Source: a bacterium (GTDB lineage Bacteria > UBA10199 > 2-02-FULL-44-16 > JAAZCA01). Taken from it: a DNA stretch of 64,000 bases. The notes beneath the pieces are model-generated. The model did not search any database. It was not told the origin of the DNA and saw only the letters and a list, made by a program, of their open reading frames with translations. Positions 51,328 through 59,583 of the stretch are shown one piece after another. The DNA lies in NCBI GenBank assembly GCA_021810905.1, contig JAJZQH010000004.1, positions 1 through 64,000 of the forward strand, given 5' to 3'. How positions within the stretch are numbered: position 1 is the stretch's first letter; the number at the start of each line of letters is the position of its first letter. A program made the translations under genes and the position numbers.

Positions 51328-52398
51328 ATGAATACCTTTCAGACCATTCCAGACGAATACCGCACCCTCGACGAGGTCGAGGTCAAGCGGCGCATCTCTG
51401 CCGCAAAGCAGAAGCTCGGGCGCGACCTCACGATACTCGGTCACTATTATCAGCGCGACGAGGTCATCGAGTGGGCGGACCACGAGGGAGACAGCTTTGA
51501 GCTCTCTCGATTCGGCGCGTCCACTCCCGCAAAACACATCGTCTTCTGCGGCGTGAAATTTATGGCCGAGGCGGCCTCGATACTCTCGCGACCCGGGCAG
51601 CGCGTCTATCTTCCGAATCAGGAGGCGGGCTGCCCGCTCTCGGATATGGCCGACATCGAGCAGGTGGAGGCTGCGTGGAAGGCGCTGTCAGCTGCAGGCG
51701 TTGCGGATTCGTTGCTGCCCGTCGCATACATGAATTCGAGCGCCGAGATAAAGGCGTTCTGCGGGAGAAACGGCGGCACGATCTGCACTTCTTCATCTGC
51801 CGCCAAGGCGTTCGCGTGGGCAAAGTCGCAGGGCAAACGGGTATTCTTCTTCCCGGACGAAAACCTCGGGCTCAATACTGCAATGGCCTCGGGAATCGAG
51901 CGCAGCAGAATCGTGACGTGGGATCCGAAGGCCGCGGATCATGATGCCGAGGCGGCATGTGCGGCAAAGGCAGAGGCGATCGTCTGGCGCGGGCACTGTC
52001 ACGTGCACACGTTATTTACGCCGGAGCACGTGGCCGGCGCGCGCGCCCTGCACGAGGGTTGCAAGGTGGTCGTGCACCCCGAATGCACGCCCGAAGTCGT
52101 GGCGCACGCGGACGCGAACGGTTCCACGTCATTCATAAAGAAATACGCGGAGCAGGCGCCTGCCGGTTCCACGATAATCATCGGCACTGAAATCAATTTC
52201 GTGAACCGCATCGCGCGCCAGAACCTGGACAAGCGCATCAAGCCGCTCGCGCGTTCGCTCTGCCCCAACATGTTCCGCACCTCGCTGGCAGATCTGCTCT
52301 GGACGCTGGAGCGGATAGGCGAGGTCAATGAGGTGCGCGTGCCCGAGCGCGTTGCACTGGAGGCGAGGGTCGCCCTGGACAGGATGTTGAAATTGTAG
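51328..52398 (+). CDS. nadA: Quinolinate synthase A
   Basis: This [4Fe-4S] enzyme condenses iminoaspartate with dihydroxyacetone phosphate to quinolinate in NAD synthesis. ATG 51328 follows a GAAGGA site. LGHYYQRDEVIEWAD, FCGVKFMAEAA (cluster Cys), VVHPECTPEV (cluster Cys), GTEINFVNR and CPNMFRTSL (third cluster Cys) define it. About 356 residues is normal. Upstream in-frame codons belong to the palindrome. nadC is also in the window (59569), but nadB is not. Confidence 0.96.
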   Translation: MNTFQTIPDEYRTLDEVEVKRRISAAKQKLGRDLTILGHYYQRDEVIEWADHEGDSFELSRFGASTPAKHIVFCGVKFMAEAASILSRPGQRVYLPNQEAGCPLSDMADIEQVEAAWKALSAAGVADSLLPVAYMNSSAEIKAFCGRNGGTICTSSSAAKAFAWAKSQGKRVFFFPDENLGLNTAMASGIERSRIVTWDPKAADHDAEAACAAKAEAIVWRGHCHVHTLFTPEHVAGARALHEGCKVVVHPECTPEVVAHADANGSTSFIKKYAEQAPAGSTIIIGTEINFVNRIARQNLDKRIKPLARSLCPNMFRTSLADLLWTLERIGEVNEVRVPERVALEARVALDRMLKL

Positions 52399-52404
52399 CA
52401 GTTG

Positions 52405-52569
52405 CACTCCACATGAGGATCATGGTTTCGGGTCCTGTCGCCGGCCACCCCCATTTTCGGCATCGCCGCCTTTGTCACCGAGTTAATGCGGTTATCGAGA
52501 GCGGCTGCTGGCATAAAATGGAGGTCCCCCGTCCGGCACCACCCAAAACCATGATCCTCATGTGGGGTG
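52405..52569. repeat. Long palindrome directly after nadA
   Basis: Arms 52409-52428 and 52546-52565 are perfect over 20 bases and extend outward to 52405 and 52569 with one mismatch. Internal complementary pieces (CATTTT/AAAATG and others) suggest a branched fold. The stretch 52399-52735 holds no gene. Besides this element it contains an AT-rich piece and a G-rich element (52681-52705) just upstream of the next gene. Confidence 0.87.
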
Positions 52570-52735
52570 ATCGAGTGACAAAAGCTTCCTTTTCCCAATC
52601 GCGTTGCGGGCCTTGTCAGGAATTGTGCCGATAATTACGGTTGTAAGGCTTTAATAAATATAGAGAAAATATTTTCCAGAAACACGCAACTTTGGGGTGG
52701 GGGGGTGTCGATAATACTTGTGGAGGGAAGTATCT

Positions 52736-53623
52736 ATGCGGAGTGGTGGTTTCTCAGTCGAAAGTGCTCGCACAGACCTCAATTCGAGGTCTGGTGAGCT
52801 TAGTGATGCTAGCGCTGCGAGTACTGAGGCGCGGAACGAATACGATACTAGCGCCGAAGGCTACAGGCAGGCAGATGAAAAGCGCGGCCTTGCGCAGGGT
52901 GACATGAGGCAGGCTGAAGGCGAGCAGACCGGCGCCAAGAACCAGATGGAAGGCGCGCAGGATGGAGTCCGTCAGTTCCAGAACAGCAACTACGAAGCCA
53001 ATATCAATGTCCGTACAGAATTCGCGCGAGCTGAAGAGGTGTGGAGGAACGCGTGGTTTGCACACCAGGTATGGGAGACCGAAGTCAGGCGGGATATTCT
53101 TCAAGCCGGGCGCGAGGGTATCGCATATATCAAAAATTTGGCTGGCCGCTCACTTTTGACGGCTATTTCCGCTATGATTGCGATGAATAATGCCCATCTC
53201 GGAACCAGGACTCCCTTAGCACAGCCGATATACGAGCCGCCGAATACCCTTAATAACCGTGAGGCAAGGACGGATCAGGGTATTCAGCTGTTTGGTCAAT
53301 ATACGGCTCAATTCAACAGCGCAGTCGCCAATGCAGCGGCAAATATAGAACGTTCGGCCAATAAGTTCTATGAGAACAATCTGCAGGATAAGACAGGCCG
53401 CTTTAACAAGGCCGTGGCCGAGTACATGGGTACAATTGCTGCCTATAATATCAGTGACAAGACCTCTGAGGATGCGAAGGCCGCAAGGGATGCTGCCCGC
53501 GCCGATGCCGAAGCCGCAGCGGTGGCTGCTCAGGATGCAAACAATGCCGTGAACGACGCAGATCGTACGTACAACCAGGAAGTCAGGGACGAGCAGGACG
53601 CCAAGTATAACAAGAAGGCGTAG
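52736..53623 (+). CDS. Ala/Gln/Glu-rich coiled-coil protein of unknown function
   Basis: The 295-residue protein, from ATG 52736 after a GGAGGGA site, is almost wholly helical. Heptad-like stretches lie at about residues 5-95 (SELSDASAASTEARNEYDTSAE) and 170-290. A less charged centre (about 125-165, LLTAISAMIAMNNAHLG) could insert in a membrane. There is no signal peptide and no Cys. It resembles secreted coiled-coil or structural proteins in composition only. The promoter region holds the same G-rich motif as that of the GH13-like gene. Confidence 0.75.
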   Translation: MRSGGFSVESARTDLNSRSGELSDASAASTEARNEYDTSAEGYRQADEKRGLAQGDMRQAEGEQTGAKNQMEGAQDGVRQFQNSNYEANINVRTEFARAEEVWRNAWFAHQVWETEVRRDILQAGREGIAYIKNLAGRSLLTAISAMIAMNNAHLGTRTPLAQPIYEPPNTLNNREARTDQGIQLFGQYTAQFNSAVANAAANIERSANKFYENNLQDKTGRFNKAVAEYMGTIAAYNISDKTSEDAKAARDAARADAEAAAVAAQDANNAVNDADRTYNQEVRDEQDAKYNKKA

Positions 53624-53713
53624 AGTTTCCGCAGTGCTTCACCCCGCCGCACCCAATCCAACACTATCGATGAGGGACTTGTTCTTCGGGCACTCGCTCA
53701 TGTATTCGCTTGT

Positions 53714-54331
53714 TCATCGCGTTTCGAGCGCTGTGAGGCGGACATCATGGTCATCAAGTCGCTCACCATGGCCGTCGAACTTGTCGGAGAGGCGTTTTTC
53801 CATCTGATGCATTTCTTCCGTAAGCTCCGTACGTACGCCCCGAATTTCTTCCCTGAGTTCCGTGCGTACGCCCTGAATTTCTTCCTTGAGTTCCGTACGT
53901 ACGCCCTGAATTTCTTCCTTGAGTTCCGTACGTACGCCCTGAATTTCTTCCTTGAGTTCCGTACGTACGCCTTGAATTTCTTCCTTGAGTTCCGTACGTA
54001 CGCCCTGAATTTCTTCCTTGAGCTCCGTGCGCACGCCGTCGATCTTCTTATCAAGAGTCTTGATGGCCCTTGTGTTCTCAAGGACCGCGACCTGGGTTAT
54101 TTTCAATTCTGAACGAACGCTGCCTACCTCTTTTCGAACGCCATTGATATCTTTTCGCAGCTCCGAACGAACGCCGTCGATCTCTTTTCGCAACCTGGTC
54201 TCCGAAGCATTCGCAGTGGATTGAACAAAATCCTTGAGATCCTCAAAATACGGGACGAGGTGCTCTCTTGTAAGCGGGGCCGAAGCCTGCGCCTGTTTGC
54301 GTGATAGGGGAGATGATGATGGCCGTTTCAT
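53714..54331 (-). CDS. Coiled-coil protein with 11-residue repeats
   Basis: About 205 residues from ATG 54331 (GAGGG nine bases upstream; ATG 54346 and TTG 54370 are alternatives). The centre consists of tandem GVRTELKEEIQ units (hendecads), flanked by related units (GVRSELRKDIN, GVRKEV). This predicts a long right-handed coiled coil. The N-terminus (SREHLVPYFEDLKDFVQS-like) and C-terminus (LDDHDVRLTALE) resemble small DUF-type coiled-coil proteins and phage-like fibre stalks. Function unknown. Confidence 0.78.
   Translation of the reverse strand: MKRPSSSPLSRKQAQASAPLTREHLVPYFEDLKDFVQSTANASETRLRKEIDGVRSELRKDINGVRKEVGSVRSELKITQVAVLENTRAIKTLDKKIDGVRTELKEEIQGVRTELKEEIQGVRTELKEEIQGVRTELKEEIQGVRTELKEEIQGVRTELREEIRGVRTELTEEMHQMEKRLSDKFDGHGERLDDHDVRLTALETR
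53825..54022. repeat. Six tandem 33-bp repeats in the coiled-coil gene
   Basis: Six near-identical 33-nt units are contiguous with no spacers, each encoding one 11-residue hendecad. Units differ at one to four bases, mostly silent or conservative. Repeat number is likely variable among strains. Confidence 0.95.
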
Positions 54332-54373
54332 TGAAGCAGCCCTCATAGTAATGAACCTGCATCCAGTCAACTG

Positions 54374-55387
54374 TCAAAAAATCCCATCGATTCGGGAACG
54401 GCACTTGGGGCATTCGCTCCGGTTCGTGACGCGATTTGACTTCACGAAGAACCCCTCGCGCTCGATGAGCGTCTCGCCGCACTCGTAGCAGAGCGTATTC
54501 TCAGACGGATCTCCGGGCACGTTGCCGAGATAGACGTAGCGCAGCCCCGCTTTTTTGCCCGTCTCCATCGCGAGCTTGAGGGTCTTGATCGGCGTGGAAG
54601 GCATGTCCTGCATCTGGTACTGCGGGTGGAAGCGGCTGATGTGCCACGGGATGTCGCGGCCGACCTCCACCAGGAACTTGGCGATGTCGGCGAGCTCTGC
54701 GGGATCGTCGTTCATGCCCGGCACCACGAGCGTGGTCACCTCCACCCATATTCCCAGCTGCTTCATGTATTTTATCGAGTCGAGCACGCCGTCGAGCTGC
54801 GCCTTCATTATCTTTCTGTAGGTGTCCTTGCGGAACGACTTGAGATCGACGTTTGCCGCGTCGAGGTACGGTTTGATCGTGTCCAGCGCCTCGCGCGTCA
54901 TGTAGCCGTTGGTCACGAAGTTGTTGCCCAGCCCCTGTTCGTGCGCGATCTTTGCGGTGTCGTGGGCGTATTCGAAGAAGATCGTTGGCTCCGTGTACGT
55001 GTAGGAGATGCTCTGGCAGCGGTGCGCCTTTGCCTGCGCCACGATCTTCTCGGGCGGCACTTCCGTGGTGGGAGCCCTGCCTCCCTCCGCGCGGCCGTAT
55101 TGCGAGATGTCCCAGTTCTGGCAGAACGAGCACTGGAAGTTGCAACCCGGCGTGGCGATGGAGAACGCGAGCGAACCGGGCTTGTAATGAAACAGAGGCT
55201 TCTTCTCGATCGGGTCCACGGCCATCGCAACAGGCCTGCCGTAGAAAATCGTGTAAAGCGTGCCGCCTTTATTGAGGCGCACGTTGCAGATTCCGTATTT
55301 GTCTTCCGCGATCAGGCAGGAGTGGTGGCAGAGATTGCAGTGCACCTTGTTGCCGGATTCTTTTGTATACAGCATGGCTTCTTTCAT
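54374..55387 (-). CDS. amrS: AmmeMemoRadiSam system radical SAM enzyme
   Basis: The 337-residue protein has an N-terminal Cys cluster (CNLCHHSC, GICNVR), the radical SAM motif CNFQCSFCQNWD, and the C-terminal zinc-like pair CYECG...CPKC. The stretch TPGCNFQC with YTYTEPTIFFEYAHD is diagnostic of AmrS-like/PflA-related proteins. Its usual AmmeMemoRadiSam partner genes (AmmA and Memo) are not in this window, so its role here is unsettled. GGAG lies just upstream of the ATG. It follows the sigma54 activator on the same strand. Confidence 0.92.
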   Translation of the reverse strand: MKEAMLYTKESGNKVHCNLCHHSCLIAEDKYGICNVRLNKGGTLYTIFYGRPVAMAVDPIEKKPLFHYKPGSLAFSIATPGCNFQCSFCQNWDISQYGRAEGGRAPTTEVPPEKIVAQAKAHRCQSISYTYTEPTIFFEYAHDTAKIAHEQGLGNNFVTNGYMTREALDTIKPYLDAANVDLKSFRKDTYRKIMKAQLDGVLDSIKYMKQLGIWVEVTTLVVPGMNDDPAELADIAKFLVEVGRDIPWHISRFHPQYQMQDMPSTPIKTLKLAMETGKKAGLRYVYLGNVPGDPSENTLCYECGETLIEREGFFVKSNRVTNRSECPKCRSRIDGIF

Positions 55388-55404
55388 GGAACTCCTTGTA
55401 TTTA

Positions 55405-55475
55405 GTGACCAGTGACCAGGAACACCTTGCGGTATACACGGTTTTACTGATCACTTATCACTGGTCACTGGTCAC
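55405..55475. repeat. Inverted heptamer repeat between amrS and the sigma54 activator
   Basis: Perfect 15-base arms (55405-55419 and 55461-55475) are made of 7-nt units: GTGACCA twice on the left; TGATCAC, TTATCAC, TGGTCAC, TGGTCAC on the right. The right arm encodes the last residues (LVTSDQ) and stop codon of the activator. Confidence 0.88.
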
Positions 55476-57077
55476 CAAGTTGTATCTCTTCACCTTCGCC
55501 TGCAGAGTCGTGCGCGCTATGCCCAGCTGCTTTGCAGCGTGCGTGAGGTTGCCCTTACAGTTGCGCAGCACATCCATTATATAGGAGCGCTCCTGTTCCT
55601 TGAGCCTTCCGTTATCGTCTTCGACGCGCACGTCCAGATCGACAAAGCATAGATCCTCCGCCTCGATGGCGTCGTGATCGATGAGCAAAAGCGTGCGCTC
55701 GATTGTGTTTCGCAGCTCGCGCACGTTGCCCTGCCACTGGTGCAGCGCGAGTCTGGATAGCGCCGCGTCCGTAAACGCGGGGCTGCGGCCTTCCGCCGCG
55801 AGGCTGGACGCGAAATGCCTCGCCAGCAGAGGCACGTCCTCAGGGCGTTCGCGCAGCGCCGGCATGGCGATGGGCACCACGAAGATGCGATACAGCAAAT
55901 CCTCGCGAAAGCGACACTCTTTCACGAGCGCCGCCAGATCGCGGTTGGTGGCGCAGATGAGGCGAAAATCCACGGGGATATCCTCCTGCCCGCCAACGCG
56001 CCGCACGCTCTTTTCCTCGAGCACTCGCAAGAGCCGCGTCTGCAGCGGGAGTTCCATCTCGCCGATCTCGTCGAGAAAGAGCGTGCCGCCGTTTGCCTGT
56101 TCGAAGAGCCCAGGCATGCGCTCCACCGCACCCGTGAACGCTCCGCGCTCGTGGCCGAAGAGCTGACTCTCTATTATATTTGCCGGAATCGCGCCGCAGT
56201 TTGCGGCGACGAAGGGCCCTCGGCTGCGGCCGCTCACGCGGTGCAGCTCGCGAGCGGCGAGCTCCTTGCCGGTGCCAGACTCGCCCGTGATGAGCACGGT
56301 CGCCTGCGACGGGCCCACTCTTTCAATGAGCGAGAAGAGTTCGCGCATGACGCGCGACGCACCGACCATGGAGCCGAGCCTAGTCGAATTTGACGGCTCC
56401 ACCTCTTCGACCTCCGTGACCAGATTGTAATTCACAAGCGAGCGGCCGATGCGGAATGAGCCTCGCGCTGGCATAGCAATCTGCGTGACCCTCGTCTCTC
56501 CCACGTAAGTGCCGTTGGTCGAGCCGAGATCCATAAGCTTAACCTGCCCTTCGCTGATAGAGAGGTTACAGTGTCTGCGCGATACGTAGGGATCCGCCAC
56601 GGCCACTTCGCACGCCGCGTGATGTCCGATGGTGATCTCCGATGAAGATATGCGCTTGCGCATTGGTCCTTGATCCGGAGAGCGCACGAGAATTTCGATA
56701 CGTTCGGAGGTGATGCGTTTTTTCTCGGCATCGAAAGAGAGCACGCGCGTTGCGTGAGCAGTGTGGGCAACGGTCTTCATAGGCACCGCATCTATCGACG
56801 TCTCTACATGAGCGGTCCAATGTCCGATGACGATTCGGTCGCCGACATCAATTTGCGATTCCTTGCGCAGCTCGCCGTTGACGAACATGCCGTTGCTGGA
56901 GAGGTCCACCGCGAAGAGGGCGCCGTCCCTCCATTCTATTCTGCAGTGATGCCGTGAGATTTCCGGATCGGTGAGGCGAAGCTCGTTGTCCACCGCGCGG
57001 CCGATCCTGAGTGGAGATTCGGTGATCGGTTGACGCATGAGTTTCTTGTTACCGCGCTGGAGAGCCAACTCCAACAT
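55458..57077 (-). CDS. sigma54-dependent activator with two FHA domains
   Basis: The 539-residue protein has FHA domain 1 at about residues 22-90 (RIGRAVDNELRL, ISRHHCRI, SSNGMFVNG) and FHA domain 2 at about 145-215 (IGHHAACEV, VSRRHCNL, STNGTYVG). The AAA domain has Walker A GESGTGKE, GAFTGA (sigma54 contact), Walker B GGTLFLDEIGE and the arginine-finger region. A C-terminal Fis-type helix-turn-helix follows (LTHAAKQLGIARTTLQAKVKRY). The paired FHA domains imply control by Ser/Thr phosphorylation. It is the likely activator of the three sigma54 promoters in this window. The gap to the next gene (57078-57255) holds only a small GCAGCG/CGCTGC hairpin. Confidence 0.96.
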   Translation of the reverse strand: MLELALQRGNKKLMRQPITESPLRIGRAVDNELRLTDPEISRHHCRIEWRDGALFAVDLSSNGMFVNGELRKESQIDVGDRIVIGHWTAHVETSIDAVPMKTVAHTAHATRVLSFDAEKKRITSERIEILVRSPDQGPMRKRISSSEITIGHHAACEVAVADPYVSRRHCNLSISEGQVKLMDLGSTNGTYVGETRVTQIAMPARGSFRIGRSLVNYNLVTEVEEVEPSNSTRLGSMVGASRVMRELFSLIERVGPSQATVLITGESGTGKELAARELHRVSGRSRGPFVAANCGAIPANIIESQLFGHERGAFTGAVERMPGLFEQANGGTLFLDEIGEMELPLQTRLLRVLEEKSVRRVGGQEDIPVDFRLICATNRDLAALVKECRFREDLLYRIFVVPIAMPALRERPEDVPLLARHFASSLAAEGRSPAFTDAALSRLALHQWQGNVRELRNTIERTLLLIDHDAIEAEDLCFVDLDVRVEDDNGRLKEQERSYIMDVLRNCKGNLTHAAKQLGIARTTLQAKVKRYNLVTSDQ

Positions 57078-57255
57078 GACTTTGTTCTAGCAACAGGGGT
57101 CGATCATAGTCAACGAACAAGATGGCTTGTGCCCGTTTTTTGTTGCAGGTGCAGCGATTCGCTGCAGCGCATCGCTGGAGGTCCCTTTTTAATGCGTTTT
57201 AAAGGGGCATACCTCGAACCGGAAAGTGGCATGATCCCTGCATTAGCTGTCTGAC

Positions 57256-57816
57256 ATGTGCACGGCTATGCTCGCAGCGCTGCTCGTTATATTGTGCAAT
57301 CTGCCGTACACGGCGTGCGCAGATTTGCGGATTGACGAACATGCGGGGCGTGCGATCAGGTTGGAGAGAGAGTTTGACGCGATCGGCGATCCGCTCGGCG
57401 ATGTTTTTGAGACGCGCATTCGTGCACCTGTCATGTTCGTGTTGCCTGCGAAGGGCGTGATCACGTCTTATTTCGGAAATCGGACTGACCCGCTGCACAA
57501 GGGCGCGGCGTATCACGAAGGCATAGATATCGCCGAGGCTGCAGGGTCGGCGGTGCGCGCGGCCGGCGCGGGCCTCGTGACGAGGGCGGGGCCGATGGGC
57601 GGCTGCGGCATTGGGCTCGTGATCGAGCACGGCGCGGGGCTCTCGACGCGATATTGTCACCTCGCTGCTGCGTTCGTACACCGGGGGAAGCGCGTGACCG
57701 GCGGCGAGCCCGTGGGCATCGTAGGTTCCAGCGGCCGCTCCACCGGACCGCACCTGCACTTTGAGGTCCGCGATCACGGAAGGCCCGTGGATCCCGTCGA
57801 GCGGCTGTATCTATGA
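57256..57816 (+). CDS. Secreted M23 (LytM) peptidase domain protein
   Basis: The 186-residue product has a short signal peptide (LAALLVILCNLPYTACA) and an M23 domain with zinc ligands His87 and Asp91 (HEGIDIA), His135 (YCHLA) and HLH at 166-168. All key residues are present, so it is probably an active peptidoglycan endopeptidase rather than an EnvC-type activator. ATG 57256 or 57268 may be the start; neither has a clear ribosome binding site. Confidence 0.88.
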   Translation: MCTAMLAALLVILCNLPYTACADLRIDEHAGRAIRLEREFDAIGDPLGDVFETRIRAPVMFVLPAKGVITSYFGNRTDPLHKGAAYHEGIDIAEAAGSAVRAAGAGLVTRAGPMGGCGIGLVIEHGAGLSTRYCHLAAAFVHRGKRVTGGEPVGIVGSSGRSTGPHLHFEVRDHGRPVDPVERLYL

Positions 57817-57878
57817 AATGAAATTGCCATTCAGATCAATTCGATATACGCAGGCGAAACTTACGGGAAGAGGTGCGT

Positions 57879-59165
57879 ATGACCAAGGTTCTCCATTCCG
57901 ATCTCCGCGAAGAATCGCTGCGATATCACCGCGAGGGCAGGCCGGGCAAGATCGAGATCGGCATCACCAAGCCCTGCGCAACGCAGCGCGACCTCTCGCT
58001 CGCATACACGCCCGGCGTGGCCGAACCGTGCCGAGAGATCGTGCGCGATCCGGCGGCTGCGTTCGATTACACCGCGCGCGGGAACTTGGTTGGCGTGATC
58101 ACCAATGGCACGGCCGTGCTGGGTTTGGGCGACATAGGCCCGCTCGCCGGCAAGCCGGTGATGGAGGGCAAGGCGCTGCTCTTCAAACGATTTGCGGACG
58201 TGGATGCGTTCGATCTGGAGATCGACGAAAAAAATCCTGCCAGCCTTATCGAGATCGTCAAGAAACTCGCGCCCACGTTCGGCGGCATCAACCTGGAAGA
58301 TATCAAGGCGCCGGAGTGTTTTGAGATCGAAAAGGCGCTCATCGAGGCGCTCGACATCCCGGTATTTCACGACGATCAGCACGGCACTGCTATCATCACA
58401 GCAGCGGGTCTCATCAACGCGCTTGAGATTGCGCAGAAGCATGCCTCCGATGTGAAGGTCGTATTCTCCGGCGCTGGCGCAGCGGGGGTCGCGTGCGCGA
58501 GGATGATCGAATCCATCGGCGTGCCGCTTGCAAATATATGGATGTGCGACAAGGGAGGCGTGGTCACACAAGACCGCGCGGCGGCTGAGCCGTATCGCGG
58601 CAGATATGCAAAGGGCAATAAGCCTGCCACGCTCGCAGATGCGATGCGCGGCGCGGACGTCTTCGTTGGAGTCTCCGCCGCAGGCATTGTGTCGCAGGAG
58701 ATGGTGAAGTCCATGGCAGCGCGGCCGATCATATTCGCGATGGCCAATCCCGATCCCGAAATCATGCCGGATCTCGCGCGGGCGGCAAACCTCGACGCCA
58801 TCATCGCCACCGGCCGCTCGGACTTCCCGAATCAGGTCAATAACGTGCTGGGCTTCCCGTTCATCTTCCGCGGCGCGCTCGATTGTGCCGCCCGCAGGAT
58901 CAACGAGGAAATGAAGCGCGCCGCCGCGGAGTCGCTGGCCCAGCTCGCTCGCCAGCCCGTGCCAGCGGACGTATGCAAGGCGTACGGCGTGAAGTCGCTG
59001 GAGTTCGGCGCCGACTACATCATCCCCAAGCCGCTCGACCCGCGCGTTCTATTGTGGGAAGCGCCCGCGGTCGCCGAGGCGGCGATGAAATCCGGCGTGG
59101 CAAGGAGGCAGATAAAGGATATGGATGAATATCGGACGGGCCTGCGACAGCGGATGAGACGGTAG
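57879..59165 (+). CDS. Malic enzyme (NAD(P)-dependent, short MaeB-type)
   Basis: It oxidatively decarboxylates malate to pyruvate. The 428-residue protein contains the malic domain ([28 protein letters not shown], with catalytic Lys in [16 protein letters not shown]). The NAD-binding domain follows ([27 protein letters not shown]). It lacks the phosphotransacetylase-like C-terminal half of enterobacterial MaeB. GGGAAGAGG lies five bases before ATG 57879. Directly after its stop codon comes the DUF559 cassette. Confidence 0.94.
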   Translation: MTKVLHSDLREESLRYHREGRPGKIEIGITKPCATQRDLSLAYTPGVAEPCREIVRDPAAAFDYTARGNLVGVITNGTAVLGLGDIGPLAGKPVMEGKALLFKRFADVDAFDLEIDEKNPASLIEIVKKLAPTFGGINLEDIKAPECFEIEKALIEALDIPVFHDDQHGTAIITAAGLINALEIAQKHASDVKVVFSGAGAAGVACARMIESIGVPLANIWMCDKGGVVTQDRAAAEPYRGRYAKGNKPATLADAMRGADVFVGVSAAGIVSQEMVKSMAARPIIFAMANPDPEIMPDLARAANLDAIIATGRSDFPNQVNNVLGFPFIFRGALDCAARRINEEMKRAAAESLAQLARQPVPADVCKAYGVKSLEFGADYIIPKPLDPRVLLWEAPAVAEAAMKSGVARRQIKDMDEYRTGLRQRMRR

Positions 59166-59568
59166 CCCTCCCCCTGGAGGGGGGAGGGTAGGGTGGGGGT
59201 GGCATTTGCATCACTTGACCAGATTTGCCAAGTCATTGCGAAAGCAATCGACTGATGCAGAACGAAAGTTATGGTTTTTATTACGCGACAGACGTTTACT
59301 GGGACTAAAATTCAGAAGACAGCAACCCATAGGAAATTATATTGTCGATTTCATTTGTTTTGAGAAAAGCCTGATTATCGAATGCGATGGAGGTCAGCAT
59401 TTGGAAATAGCAACAGACGATAAAGAGAGAGACGCATGGTTGATGGCACAGGGTTACAGGGTGCTGAGATTTTGGAACGATGAGATTTTCAAGAAGAGAG
59501 ATGAGGTGCTCACGGTTATTTGCGAGGCGTGTCAGGGCCACCCTACCCCCCTCCCCTCAAGGGAGGGA
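59166..59568 (+). mobile_element. DUF559 cassette bounded by G/C-rich inverted repeats
   Basis: The left arm (59166-59203) and right arm (59537-59567) are imperfect inverted copies of a pyrimidine-rich/G-rich sequence (GGGTAGGGTGG, CCTCCC...GGAGG). Together they enclose the DUF559 gene. The unit begins at the base after the malic enzyme stop and ends at the base next to the nadC stop. The gene is more AT-rich than both neighbours. This looks like a small mobile or gene-cassette-type unit; no transposase is present. Confidence 0.7.
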
Positions 59569-59583
59569 TTAGTTACCAAGTAA
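59206..59583 (+). CDS. DUF559 endonuclease-like protein
   Basis: The 125-residue product has the PD-(D/E)XK-like core of DUF559 (Vsr-related): RKQSTDAERKLWFLLRDRR, FRRQQPIGNYIVDFICFEKSLIIECDGGQH and a final helix with RVLRFWNDEIFK. Asp in VDF, Glu in IECDGG and the QH complete the usual active-site set. Only a TTG start (59206) is available. Its C-terminal residues (PTPLPSREGL) are encoded by the right inverted repeat, and its last 15 bases overlap the nadC 3' end. Nuclease activity and mobility are inferred from the family. Confidence 0.85.
   Translation: MHHLTRFAKSLRKQSTDAERKLWFLLRDRRLLGLKFRRQQPIGNYIVDFICFEKSLIIECDGGQHLEIATDDKERDAWLMAQGYRVLRFWNDEIFKKRDEVLTVICEACQGHPTPLPSREGLVTK

Noticed and set aside
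53825-54022. CRISPR array
   Set aside because: The 33-bp units are contiguous without spacers and encode a coiled coil in frame.
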